Source of the DNA: Solibacillus sp040273735
GTDB taxonomy: Bacteria; Bacillota; Bacilli; Bacillales_A; Planococcaceae
Length of the DNA stretch: 64,000 nt
Direction: 5' to 3'
NCBI RefSeq assembly: GCF_040273735.1
Contig: NZ_JBELZM010000004.1
Location: forward strand, 170,093-234,092
Both the position numbers and the translations under genes were made by a program. This document shows positions 52,570 to 61,123 of this stretch, in pieces. The notes under the pieces are model-generated. The model saw only the letters and a program-made list of their open reading frames with translations, was not told where the DNA came from and ran no database searches. Position 1 is the first letter of the stretch. Each line of letters starts with the position of its first letter.

Positions 52570-53886
52570 ATTCTTACATTTATAGGGATTTCAATGGTTG
52601 TGGTATTTACTTATCTGATTATGGCAAAAAAATTATCTCCGGTTACAGCACTTGTAATTGTACCAATCGTATTTGCATTAATTGCTGGTTTTCGTTTAGA
52701 ACTTGGAGAAATGATGTTGGATGGTTTGAAACAAGTTGCTCCTTCAGCTGCTTTACTACTATTTGCTATTCTCTTCTTTGGATTATTAATCGACGCTGGC
52801 CTTTTTGATCCACTAATTAATAAAATGATGACTTTCGTTAAAGGGGATCCGGTAAAAATAGCTATCGGGACTGCAATCATTGCAATGACTGTTGCGCTAG
52901 ATGGTGATGGAACAACAACTCATATGATTACTATTTCTGCTATGTTGGCGCTCTATCTTCGAATCGGAATGAACCCTCTTATTCTTGGAACAATTTCATT
53001 ACTTTCTGTCAGTATTATGAGTGGGATGACACCATGGGGAGGTCCTGCTACCAGAGCCATTGCTTCTTTAGGACTTGATGCTAATGAGTTTTTCCTTCCG
53101 ATTATACCTACAATGCTATCAGGCATGGGTTGTATTCTTTTCATAGCCTTTGTTCTTGGGAAAAAGGAAAGAGTGCGGATTGGTATAATCAATATGGAGG
53201 AAATTTCACGACATTCATTAGAACTATTAGAAGTTGCTTCGACCCAGACACTGGAACTGGAAAAAGAATTAAAGCGCCCTAAATTAAGATGGGTAAACCT
53301 AATATTAGTAATAGCTGTCATGGGAGTTTTAGTAATGGGTCTAATTTCCCCTTCCATATTATTCCTTATTGGCTTTGTAATCGCTGCCATGATTAACTAC
53401 CCAAATATAGAACAGCAAAAGGAGCGTATCTTATCTCATTCAGGAAACGCTTTAACAGTTACCGTATTGGTATTTGCTGCCGGTATCTTCTCAGGAATTT
53501 TTTCTGGAACAAAAATGGTAGATGCAATATCAAATTCACTAATATCCATAATTCCAGATTCCGTGGGAGGTCTGTTCCCGCTGGTGGTAGCAATTACTAG
53601 TATGCCATTTACTTTTGTCTTATCTAATGATGCTTATTACTTTGGAGTTTTACCTATTCTTGCGGAAGCAGGTGCAGCATACGGGGTCAGTTCTCTAGAA
53701 ATTGCAAGAGCATCTGTTTTAGGACAACCTGTACACTTTTTAAGTCCACTTGTTGCTTCTACTCTTTTATTAGTAGGAATGCTTAAAACAGATCTTGGAG
53801 AATTCCAACGGTATGCACTTAAATGGACTGTTCTTTGTTCGGTAGTCATTATTGTTGTTGCTTTTGTAACAGGTGCTATCAGCTAA
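52570..53886 (+). CDS. CitMHS family citrate/metal-citrate-type transporter, apparent ATT start
   Basis: A 12-helix-type permease of the CitMHS family (CitM, CitH), which imports citrate complexed with divalent metal together with protons. Motifs: MAKKLSPVTALVIVPIVFAL near the N-terminus, ALDGDGTTTHMITISAMLAL near 105-124 and SGMTPWGGPATRAIASLGLD near 150-169. No ATG, GTG or TTG fits: a perfect GGAGGGG at 52557-52563 stands 6 nt before ATT at 52570, giving MLTFIGISMVVVF, the usual family start. A TTG at 52555 overlaps the ribosome site and the next ATG would remove most of helix 1. Likely substrate is a tricarboxylate; LysR copy 1 and CcpA probably regulate it. Confidence 0.85.
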   Translation: MLTFIGISMVVVFTYLIMAKKLSPVTALVIVPIVFALIAGFRLELGEMMLDGLKQVAPSAALLLFAILFFGLLIDAGLFDPLINKMMTFVKGDPVKIAIGTAIIAMTVALDGDGTTTHMITISAMLALYLRIGMNPLILGTISLLSVSIMSGMTPWGGPATRAIASLGLDANEFFLPIIPTMLSGMGCILFIAFVLGKKERVRIGIINMEEISRHSLELLEVASTQTLELEKELKRPKLRWVNLILVIAVMGVLVMGLISPSILFLIGFVIAAMINYPNIEQQKERILSHSGNALTVTVLVFAAGIFSGIFSGTKMVDAISNSLISIIPDSVGGLFPLVVAITSMPFTFVLSNDAYYFGVLPILAEAGAAYGVSSLEIARASVLGQPVHFLSPLVASTLLLVGMLKTDLGEFQRYALKWTVLCSVVIIVVAFVTGAIS

Positions 53887-53927
53887 GATATATACCTCTT
53901 TTATACTTAGCTTTCATCAAATATAAC

Positions 53928-53978
53928 AAGCCATTCGAATTAGGTTGTCAGCCTTCTTTGGATGGCTTTATCTTTTAT
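53928..53978 (+). terminator. Terminator-like hairpin after the CitMHS gene
   Basis: AAGCCAT and ATGGCTT form a stem extended by mismatched pairs, followed by TATCTTTTATC. It lies between convergent genes. Confidence 0.6.
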
Positions 53979-54000
53979 CATAGGAAGGCAATCATCTAAA

Positions 54001-54606
54001 CTATCTATCCAATAAATTATAGTCAGACCCCATTACCTTATTAACTACTTTTACAATAGTTTTAGCAATATTCATTACTACATATAATCGGGTATCATTC
54101 AAGAACTGTGAGGTTGGTAAAGGATCTATATAATTTATAATTCCTACGAAATGATAATCCCCTACTTTCGGGAGAACCTTTCGAAGTGCTGTACCCGGAT
54201 TTAATGAACCTTCTTTAAATACTGTATACCCCACCTCATTTTTATTACCAATAGAAGCGTCTACACTAATAATAAGTGGGTTTTTAAATTGTTTATTGAT
54301 ATCTTTCAGTATTGCTTTTAAATTAAAAGCATGTACAGGGTCTTCTAATGTACCATATACGTGAAAAGGACCTTGATTTTCTTTAAGCATTGACCCTACT
54401 ATCGGTCCCAAAGCATCTCCTATATATCGGTCAGAACCTATACATAAAAAAACAATTTCCTTATTGTCCTGTAAAGACTGGTTAATAATATTTCTGACTT
54501 TAAGCACTAATGATTCGAACTCTTTTTCTTCAATTTCCTTGCCGGGTTTCAAGTAATATGAAAAACCTTCATCAATCTTTTTTTCATTTTCATAAAAAGG
54601 ACTCAA
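54001..54606 (-). CDS. yyaC: YyaC-like sporulation protein (DUF1256)
   Basis: A 201-residue protein matching the YyaC/DUF1256 family, related in fold to the spore germination protease GPR and expressed in sporulation in Bacillus. Signature: VFLCIGSDRYIGDALGPIVG near 49-68, YGTLEDPVHAFNL near 80-92 and ISVDASIGNKNEVGYTVF near 110-127. TTG at 54606 is the start, with AAGGTGG 9 nt upstream. It lies 64 bp after the AbrB-family gene stop region in the same direction. Its place among carboxylate genes looks incidental. Function in the spore is not settled. Confidence 0.9.
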   Translation of the reverse strand: MSPFYENEKKIDEGFSYYLKPGKEIEEKEFESLVLKVRNIINQSLQDNKEIVFLCIGSDRYIGDALGPIVGSMLKENQGPFHVYGTLEDPVHAFNLKAILKDINKQFKNPLIISVDASIGNKNEVGYTVFKEGSLNPGTALRKVLPKVGDYHFVGIINYIDPLPTSQFLNDTRLYVVMNIAKTIVKVVNKVMGSDYNLLDR

Positions 54607-54669
54607 TTACTAACACCACCTTAAATAATTTTTTTCTACCAACTTCTTAGGGTAAGGACATTTAAATAT

Positions 54670-55809
54670 TTATAATTCTGTTGACATTGGTGCATCGGAT
54701 CTCTTTTTGCCTTCGAGATAATTTAAAAATCTAAAAAAAGGAGGTAGTGTGATACAGACCGTTATAATCCTGAGCACTTGAACAGCCACAACAAATGTAG
54801 CATCTCCATTAAGAACGAGTGCAGTTGTTGTCATTTCAGCTATACCACCTGGTGCAAATGCTAAACTAGCTGTGATAAATGTTATGTCTGTTACAACTGA
54901 TACAATGAAAGCTCCCGTAAAAACAAATACAATCAATCCTGCTGTACATAGAAATGAAACTAATAAAGTTCTATTTAGACCAACAAACATTTTTTTATGA
55001 AAACGCGAGCCGATACTTGCCCCAATAAAAACTTGCGATATTATGATTAAACTATGAGGCCACCATGCTACAACATTATCCTCTATTACTCCTGTACTAA
55101 AAAATTTTACAGCAGCAATACTAACCATGCTCCCTATCAACCATGGGGCTGGGAACTTAAGGATTTTCCCTATATAATAGCCAGCAACCGCAATAAAAAC
55201 AAATATGATTGTTACAACAATATTTTCAGAACTATATACTACGTTTTCTGCAGTAACCATTTTAGGGGAATTTCCATCAGAATTTCCAAACAATAATGAG
55301 ATTACTACAGGTATTGTAAGAATTACTAAAAAAACACGCATTGCTTGAATAATGCTGACAACACCCGTATTAGCCCCTACTTCTTCCGAAATACCCGGTA
55401 TTGCAGAAAGTCCGCCAGGTGCAGTAGAGAAAAAACTCGTTAATATATCTAAATTACTGTATTTCCATAATATAATACCCGAAAATAAAGAACAAAAGAT
55501 AGATAACAGAAGCATTATAGTAACCGTTAACCAGTTTTCTTGAAAAATATAGAGTACTGAGCTATTCATTTTTTGCCCCAACTCTATACCTAAAATACAC
55601 TGCCCGATATATAACCAATATTTTGGAAGCCCATCTCGTTTATAATTTAGTTTTAAGAATTCAGGACGTAGAATAGAAAGTGAAGTTGCTGTAAGAAGTG
55701 TTCCAATCATCCAACCTATCGGAAGACCGGTTAATGAAAGTAAAAATCCCCCTAATCCACTTAATGTTACAAACCAAACGTTTTGAAAAAAGATTCTGCT
55801 TTTATCCAT
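54670..55809 (-). CDS. AbrB-family (PF05145-type) membrane protein, putative transporter
   Basis: A 379-residue membrane protein with about ten helices and an internal duplication: GFLLSLTGLPIGWMIGTLL near 17-35 and its second copy GKILKFPAPWLIGSMVSIAA near 215-234, plus FFSTAPGGLSAIPGISEEVG and LAFAPGGIAEMTTTALVLNG. This is the family once labelled ammonia monooxygenase or AbrB; it is unrelated to the AbrB DNA-binding protein, and its function is not established. It is divergent from LysR copy 2, which implies uptake or efflux of that regulator's effector. Confidence 0.87.
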   Translation of the reverse strand: MDKSRIFFQNVWFVTLSGLGGFLLSLTGLPIGWMIGTLLTATSLSILRPEFLKLNYKRDGLPKYWLYIGQCILGIELGQKMNSSVLYIFQENWLTVTIMLLLSIFCSLFSGIILWKYSNLDILTSFFSTAPGGLSAIPGISEEVGANTGVVSIIQAMRVFLVILTIPVVISLLFGNSDGNSPKMVTAENVVYSSENIVVTIIFVFIAVAGYYIGKILKFPAPWLIGSMVSIAAVKFFSTGVIEDNVVAWWPHSLIIISQVFIGASIGSRFHKKMFVGLNRTLLVSFLCTAGLIVFVFTGAFIVSVVTDITFITASLAFAPGGIAEMTTTALVLNGDATFVVAVQVLRIITVCITLPPFFRFLNYLEGKKRSDAPMSTEL

Positions 55810-55923
55810 TCTAATCCTTCTTTCGATGTTTATTTACAGAAAGATCTACTCCTAATATTTGTTTATTAAATAAAGTGTAGTATAATATTTGCAATAATTA
55901 AAATACTATTTTTTTATAAAATT

Positions 55924-55942
55924 CCATAAATTTTATTTATAA
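55924..55942. promoter_or_regulatory. LysR-type box upstream of LysR copy 2
   Basis: CCATAAAT-TTT-ATTTATAA has the T-N11-A layout of LysR sites and nearly repeats the perfect dyad at 58491-58509; both are followed by CAG. It lies in the region shared with the divergent AbrB-family gene and abuts the ribosome site of the regulator, suiting autorepression. Confidence 0.6.
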
Positions 55943-55962
55943 CAGAAAGGTTGGTTATTGTT

Positions 55963-56847
55963 TTGGATGAACGTGATTGGATTGTTTTACAGACCTTATA
56001 TAAAGAAAAAAACATAACAAAAGCTGCTCAAAATTTATATATTTCTCAACCCGCTTTGACAAATCGGTTACAACAATTAGAAAAGGAATTTAACGTAAAA
56101 ATCGTGAATAGAGGAAGGCGTGGAGTTCAATTTACTCCACAAGGAGAGTATTTAGCAAAATGTGCACATGAAGTTTTGTTAAGTCTGCAAAAAATCAAAG
56201 AGAATGTTCTTAATATGGAAGATAATATAGAGGGAACATTAAGGTTAGGTGTTTCTACTTTTTTCACTGATTACATGCTACCGGATTTATTGAAATTATT
56301 TAAAGAAAAGTATCCTAATATTGAGTTTAAAGTAACCACCAATTTTAGTAGCCACATCGCTCATCTAATTCAAAATCAAGATGTTCATATAGGTATTGTT
56401 AGAGGAGACTACAGTTGGAAAGATAAAAAGCAATTGCTATTTGAAGAAACAATCTGCATTGCCTCGAAACAAAAAATAGAACTCCAAGACCTCCCGTATT
56501 TGCCGAGAATTGACTATCATACAGATCTCCCGTTGAAGAATTCTATAGATAATTGGTGGTCTGAAAATTTCACTCAACCCCCACATGTCAGCATAGAGGT
56601 AGATAAGGCTGATACTTGCAAAAAAATGGTGCTAAATGGGTTAGGTTATGCTATTTTGCCAAGTATGCTTTTAAATGATAGCGATGACATTTATAAAATA
56701 GATATTAAAACAATTGATGGAAATCCTCTTATTCGTAAAACATGGATGTTATACCATGAGGAATCATTAAAATTAAACATTGTTAAGGCATTTGTTGATT
56801 TTATTGAAGATGCAAATTTAAAAGATAGTTTAAATAATTTAAAATAA
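55963..56847 (+). CDS. LysR-type transcriptional regulator, copy 2
   Basis: A 294-residue LysR protein: helix-turn-helix about 1-60 (ITKAAQNLYISQPALTNRLQ), then the two-lobe effector domain. It aligns along its length with LysR copy 1 (shared ISQPALT, EGTLRLGVS, DTCKKMV-like blocks). TTG at 55963 gives MDERDW, matching the MDEKDW start of copy 1; a TTG at 55951 would add four residues. It lies between the AbrB-family gene (divergent) and a convergent TcuA-like flavoprotein whose promoter carries the same box, so both are likely targets. Confidence 0.88.
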   Translation: MDERDWIVLQTLYKEKNITKAAQNLYISQPALTNRLQQLEKEFNVKIVNRGRRGVQFTPQGEYLAKCAHEVLLSLQKIKENVLNMEDNIEGTLRLGVSTFFTDYMLPDLLKLFKEKYPNIEFKVTTNFSSHIAHLIQNQDVHIGIVRGDYSWKDKKQLLFEETICIASKQKIELQDLPYLPRIDYHTDLPLKNSIDNWWSENFTQPPHVSIEVDKADTCKKMVLNGLGYAILPSMLLNDSDDIYKIDIKTIDGNPLIRKTWMLYHEESLKLNIVKAFVDFIEDANLKDSLNNLK

Positions 56848-56870
56848 GAAAATAGTCTTTTTATAACTAA

Positions 56871-56903
56871 TAAAAGCATCTGCCTTATAGGCAGATGCTT
56901 TAT
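56871..56903. terminator. Bidirectional terminator between LysR copy 2 and the flavoprotein
   Basis: AAGCATCTGCC and GGCAGATGCTT form a perfect 11-bp stem with a TTATA loop; A-rich before and T-rich after give a U tract on both strands. Confidence 0.92.
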
Positions 56904-56906
56904 TAA

Positions 56907-58403
56907 TTATGCTTTATGAAATTTCAATGTTTCTTTCGAAAACTGAGCAGCAGAGGTACCAGCCAATTTTCCGAATACAGCACCTGACATTAATCCCGAT
57001 CCACCAGGATAATTATGATAGAATATTCCTCCAACCATTTCACCAGCTGCATATAGTCCAGATATAGGTTCCCCTCCTTGATTCAAAACTTTCCCTTCTT
57101 GATTTACATGTAATCCACCAAATGCAAAGGTAATACCGCAAGTAAGAGGATATGCATAATAAGGAGCCTGATCTAATCGTAATGCCCAATTTGTTTTTGG
57201 CGGAGTAATTCCAACTGTTCCTTTACCATCTTTTATTGTTGGATTATACTCTCCTTCTTGAACTGCTGCATTATATTCCATGATTGTTTTTAATAGTCCG
57301 TCTTTATCTACAGATATTAATTGTGCTAGCTCCTCAAGACTGTCTGCCTTATAATAAGTTGCTTCTTCTAGATTATACTCTTTACGTAACAAAGGGCGTA
57401 CTTTAGCATCAAAAACTTGAAAAGCCGTATTATCTGGCTGCTTTAATACTTCACGACCATATTTTGCATATGTGTAGTTTCGGAAATCTGCCCCTTCGTC
57501 AACAAATCTATTTCCATTACGATTAATCATGAGGCCAAGGGGGAATGAAGATTTTTTATAAATATCACCAGGTTTATTAAAGTCACCTACTTTAGGAGCA
57601 TTATAATCTGTCCCTATAGAGTGACAGCCAGACCACTGCCCATATTTTTGTGCACCAACTGCTAATGCCATCTTTATTCCGTCCCCAGTATTAAATTCTG
57701 TCCCTCTTACGATCGCTTTCTCCCATTCTTCTCCAAGATTTTCACTACGCATTTTTTTGTTTGCTTCAAAACTACCACACGCTAAAATAACACTAGATGC
57801 ATTGACCATAGTTACTTTATCCTTCTTTTCAACAAGAACTCCTGTTATGTGGTCATTGTCCGTCATTAACTCAGTTGCACGAGAATCGTACCAAATTTCA
57901 ATTCCGATTTCTTCAGCTTTGTAAAATAGCTTTTGTATTAAACCAACACCCTTATTATGCGTTTTTAGTGGCAATCCACCCCAAAAATGAAGCTTACCAT
58001 CTTGTTCAAAAGACTGATTTTCGTTTAATTCAAACTTAATTCCTAAATTAGCCATCCAAGAAATAGTTTCATAAGATTTAGAAATAAGCTGATTTGCAAG
58101 TATCGGGTCACTTTTCGCTTCTGTTACTCGCATTAGATCATTATAAAAGTCTGAATAATTATATTCAGGCATTACAATTTTTTCAGCTTCTTTATCAGTT
58201 ATTTCAGGTATTAACTTCCTAATGTTATCTAAATTATTGTAGGCAACACGAATCGCACCATCTGTAAAAAATGAATTTCCTCCACGCTTTTCAACTGATC
58301 CACGTTCTAAAACAAGTACTTGAGCCCCTTTTTCCTTGGCTGCAATCGCTGCACATAAAGCTGCATTTCCTGCACCAACTACAACTACATCATAATTTGT
58401 CAT
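56907..58403 (-). CDS. FAD-dependent dehydrogenase, TcuA-like
   Basis: A 498-residue FAD_binding_2 flavoprotein, paralogous to the one at 32342. N-terminal VVVGAGNAALCAAIAAKEKG binds FAD; RGGNSFFTDGAIRVAYNN corresponds to the RGGNSRHT motif of TcuA; GLYAAGEMVGGIFYHNYPGG closes the FAD site. TcuA oxidises tricarballylate to cis-aconitate and normally needs TcuB for re-oxidation; no TcuB is seen here. GGAGGAAG precedes ATG at 58403, and a perfect LysR-type box lies 88-106 bp upstream. Likely substrate is a carboxylic acid handled with the nearby transporters. Confidence 0.86.
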   Translation of the reverse strand: MTNYDVVVVGAGNAALCAAIAAKEKGAQVLVLERGSVEKRGGNSFFTDGAIRVAYNNLDNIRKLIPEITDKEAEKIVMPEYNYSDFYNDLMRVTEAKSDPILANQLISKSYETISWMANLGIKFELNENQSFEQDGKLHFWGGLPLKTHNKGVGLIQKLFYKAEEIGIEIWYDSRATELMTDNDHITGVLVEKKDKVTMVNASSVILACGSFEANKKMRSENLGEEWEKAIVRGTEFNTGDGIKMALAVGAQKYGQWSGCHSIGTDYNAPKVGDFNKPGDIYKKSSFPLGLMINRNGNRFVDEGADFRNYTYAKYGREVLKQPDNTAFQVFDAKVRPLLRKEYNLEEATYYKADSLEELAQLISVDKDGLLKTIMEYNAAVQEGEYNPTIKDGKGTVGITPPKTNWALRLDQAPYYAYPLTCGITFAFGGLHVNQEGKVLNQGGEPISGLYAAGEMVGGIFYHNYPGGSGLMSGAVFGKLAGTSAAQFSKETLKFHKA

Positions 58404-58490
58404 ATTACTTCCTCCTCGGAATATTTTCCTCTATGGATAAATCATACAGTTAAAACAGGAATTATTAAAATATTGATAAACTATCGAATT

Positions 58491-58509
58491 CCATAAATAT
58501 AATTTATGG
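58491..58509. promoter_or_regulatory. Perfect LysR-type box upstream of the TcuA-like gene
   Basis: CCATAAAT-ATA-ATTTATGG is a perfect 8-bp-arm dyad with T-N11-A spacing, 88 bp or more from the ATG, a usual activator position. The near-copy at 55924-55942 lies before LysR copy 2. Confidence 0.65.
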
Positions 58510-58602
58510 CAGATTTTGATAATAAAATTGCTCTATAATTTATGTCTTTCTAAAGATCATTGGTGTTACGAGAAGTGTACTCGAGCGACCTCTATTAAAC
58601 AA

Positions 58603-58642
58603 AAACAGCTGCCTGAGAAAGCATTTTCCAGGCAGCTTTTTT
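58603..58642. terminator. Terminator after the MBL-fold gene
   Basis: AGCTGCCTG and CAGGCAGCT pair perfectly; A and T runs flank both sides. On the minus strand GTTTTTG follows, ending the MBL-fold gene. Confidence 0.85.
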
Positions 58643-58645
58643 GAC

Positions 58646-59641
58646 TTATTTTTCAATTAATTTTGTAACTGTAAAACACCACTCGCCGCCCCGCAACTCA
58701 CGCACAATCAAACCGCGCTGTTCTGCCAGGAGCGTTAATCCGATAATTTCAGAAATTATAAATGTAAAATACTTCGCAAAACGGGCACCGTAGATTGCTT
58801 CTCCTAATTGTTTCGCCGTATGATGTCCTTCGCTAATTTGGGATACAACCTTATGCAGCTTGTATTCTATTTTACTTAAGCTTTTCTCCATCACTTCATT
58901 CAAGCTATCATAAATCTCTTTATGTCCGGCAAATACGGTGTGCACATTGTATGCTTTCATTTTCTCAATCGAGTCTATATATTGGCTAATCGGGTTCGTT
59001 ATGTCTCCTGAATCGTCATGATCGATTAAAGCATTTGTCATACCAGTAGCCAATAAAAAGTCTCCCGCAAACAACCAGCCCGTCTCCTCATCAAACAAAC
59101 AGATCGAATCCGGTGAATGCCCGGGAGCGGACACTACACGTAACCCACCGATTTCTTGCCCGTCTTCCAGTTTTAGAATCTGCGGAGAAATCATTACGTG
59201 TTCTTTATTGTGAAGTGTATTTTCCATTTTTGCCATTCGTTCACGGGCAAATTCTGGTACACCGTATTGCTCATACAACCCATAGTAAAAGGTAAGCTTC
59301 TGCTGTAAGTAATCATCTTCACATTTCAAACGGGGAATGGCCATTTCACTGGCATAGACTGGAATCGGATATTCACTCGTAATTTGATTTACTACCCCGA
59401 TATGATCATTATGAAAATGCGTTAAAATAATACGGGTAATTTGGTGAATTTCAATATTATATTCCTTCAATTGCTGATAGAAAAACTGCTCAAATTCCTC
59501 ATTTTTAATACCTGCATCAATTAATGTATAGTCTTCTCCATTTTGGTAGACATAACAGTTAATACTCCCCAATCCACTATAGTCAGAAGGGAAAATAATC
59601 GGGTAGACTGTTTTATTACCTGTTTTTATCATCGCATCCAC
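58646..59641 (-). CDS. MBL-fold metallo-hydrolase
   Basis: A 331-residue metallo-beta-lactamase-fold hydrolase. Metal motif LTHFHNDHIGVV near 70-81 (HxHxDH), APGHSPDSICLFD near 173-185, LFAGDFLLATG near 191-201 and VFAGHKEIYDS near 238-248 provide the binuclear site. A C-terminal helical extension of about 75 residues resembles that of bacterial glyoxalase II-like or lactonase-like members. The start is not certain: GTG at 59641 or ATG at 59632. The neighbours suggest no clear pathway, so substrate is unknown. Confidence 0.85.
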   Translation of the reverse strand: MDAMIKTGNKTVYPIIFPSDYSGLGSINCYVYQNGEDYTLIDAGIKNEEFEQFFYQQLKEYNIEIHQITRIILTHFHNDHIGVVNQITSEYPIPVYASEMAIPRLKCEDDYLQQKLTFYYGLYEQYGVPEFARERMAKMENTLHNKEHVMISPQILKLEDGQEIGGLRVVSAPGHSPDSICLFDEETGWLFAGDFLLATGMTNALIDHDDSGDITNPISQYIDSIEKMKAYNVHTVFAGHKEIYDSLNEVMEKSLSKIEYKLHKVVSQISEGHHTAKQLGEAIYGARFAKYFTFIISEIIGLTLLAEQRGLIVRELRGGEWCFTVTKLIEK

Positions 59642-59770
59642 TTTTCCACCTGCTCCTACTGTTTTGTACGCAGAAAGGGCATGCCCCGAAATCCATTCCA
59701 GACAGCCCTCTCTATTGTATCTTTATAATACCTTACTATACGCACATCAAACAGTGGATATTTCCGACTC

Positions 59771-60280
59771 TTACTCTACTTTTTGCGGCTGTACCAATTC
59801 TAAATGACGTTGCATCTGCCCTACGTGACTTTCAGCATGCAATACAATTAGATGATTGATTAGAAATGATAACGGCTTGCCATCAAAATTCGGATTGTAG
59901 CTAGGGGCTGTTTTCTCTAAATCTTCCTGTTGCACTTTTGCAAAGCTTTCGTTAACTAAAGGAATGAGCGATTTCAGCCTTTCAATCGCTTTTTCCTTTG
60001 AAACAGTCGCTACATAATTTTCATCTACCGCAGCCAATCGACGGACGTGTTCATGGTTACGTCCCCATTTAGCTCCTGGTACGACTAGGAGTGCCTCTAA
60101 GTCGGCTACCCAAAACTCGATTGCTTCAATGATGTGTGTAGAAATTTGCATAACCGACCATTTTTCTTCGGATGGTTTTTTATACAGCACTTCCGTCTCT
60201 GTTATACTTATTAGATCAACCATACAATTGATGCTTTTCTCGAAACTTTCAAACTTCTTTTCCATAACATTAGTTTTCAT
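59771..60280 (-). CDS. DinB/YfiT-like metal-dependent four-helix protein
   Basis: A 169-residue DinB-superfamily protein: EEKWSVMQISTHIIEAIEFW in helix 2 carries the first metal His, and LHAESHVGQMQRHLELV near the C-terminus carries the others. DinB-type proteins bind Zn or Ni in a four-helix bundle; several act as thiol transferases using bacillithiol or mycothiol, or as maleylpyruvate isomerases. The gentisate genes are only 0.9 kb away, so a thiol-dependent isomerase is possible, but the FAH-type hydrolase next door can work without isomerisation. AAGGAG is 9 nt before ATG. Confidence 0.8.
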   Translation of the reverse strand: MKTNVMEKKFESFEKSINCMVDLISITETEVLYKKPSEEKWSVMQISTHIIEAIEFWVADLEALLVVPGAKWGRNHEHVRRLAAVDENYVATVSKEKAIERLKSLIPLVNESFAKVQQEDLEKTAPSYNPNFDGKPLSFLINHLIVLHAESHVGQMQRHLELVQPQKVE

Positions 60281-60321
60281 GATATAATCTCCTTATTTTG
60301 AATGACTTTTTAAGAAAGGTG

Positions 60322-60332
60322 AATAGAATACT
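60322..60332. promoter_or_regulatory. IclR half-site abutting its own start codon
   Basis: AATAGAATACT ends immediately before ATG 60333. Its complement AGTATTCTATT is the exact right arm of the dyad at 62536-62558, suggesting autoregulation. Confidence 0.45.
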
Positions 60333-61094
60333 ATGTCAAGCAGTACTACAATCGGATCATTAGCATTAGGTATTCAAATTATCGATGTCGTTGCACAAAG
60401 CGACCACCCACTACGTTTTTCCGATATTCAGGAACAAACCGGCATTTCTAAAAGTAATCTCTATAAATATTTAAATACACTTATCCAGTTAGATTTGCTT
60501 TATCGTGATCAAAAGACCGGTAGCTATTCACTCGGCTATAAATTTTTGGAATACGGGAATGCTGCCATGCAAAACGACGATTTTATCGAACGCCTTACAC
60601 CCTATTTCAAAGAACTTAGCAATCTCACAAATATGACAACATTGCTATCGCTTTGGGTAAATGATTCCCCAGTTATCACAAATATTTGGAATACGAATTT
60701 TGGCTTAAGTATCGGTGCGCAAGTCGGTACAAAACTACCGATCAATTCTTCTACAGGAAAAATCTTTGCAGCCTATGCTAATTCCTTGGAAATTACGAAC
60801 TGGATTGAAGCTCAGCAAAATGAACTTGCCAACTTTGATGTTGCGGCTTTTCAACGCGAGCTGAAAGGAATTCGCAAGAACGGTTTTTCGTTTGCACATG
60901 AGCCGCTTGTACGTCATGTTTCCTCAATCGGTTTACCGATACTCAATTACAAAAATGAGCTTGTCGGCGCTATTACGGTTGTTGGCTTTGAAGAGGACGT
61001 ACCTACAGACACTTCATCTGAAATGATGCAGCAAATTATTGATATGAGTAAAGAAATGTCGACTGTATATGGCTTTAAAGAGAAAGGGAACTAA
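60333..61094 (+). CDS. IclR family transcriptional regulator of the gentisate genes
   Basis: A 253-residue IclR regulator: winged helix-turn-helix about 1-65 (LRFSDIQEQTGISKSNLYKYLNTL in pieces) and effector-binding GAF-like domain about 75-250, including GTKLPINSSTGKIFAAY and LVRHVSSIGLPILNYKNELV. It is convergent with the hydroxybenzoate hydroxylase-like gene and shares short sequence elements with both gentisate promoters, so it probably represses the pathway until an aromatic acid binds. Effector unknown; 3-hydroxybenzoate or gentisate are candidates. Confidence 0.9.
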   Translation: MSSSTTIGSLALGIQIIDVVAQSDHPLRFSDIQEQTGISKSNLYKYLNTLIQLDLLYRDQKTGSYSLGYKFLEYGNAAMQNDDFIERLTPYFKELSNLTNMTTLLSLWVNDSPVITNIWNTNFGLSIGAQVGTKLPINSSTGKIFAAYANSLEITNWIEAQQNELANFDVAAFQRELKGIRKNGFSFAHEPLVRHVSSIGLPILNYKNELVGAITVVGFEEDVPTDTSSEMMQQIIDMSKEMSTVYGFKEKGN

Positions 61095-61110
61095 TCCCCT
61101 TTCTCTTTTT
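61080..61110. terminator. Terminator between IclR and the monooxygenase gene
   Basis: GAGAAAGGG and CCCTTTCTC pair around the IclR stop codon and are followed by TTTTT on the plus strand. Confidence 0.85.
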
Positions 61111-61123
61111 AATTTTCCTTTAT

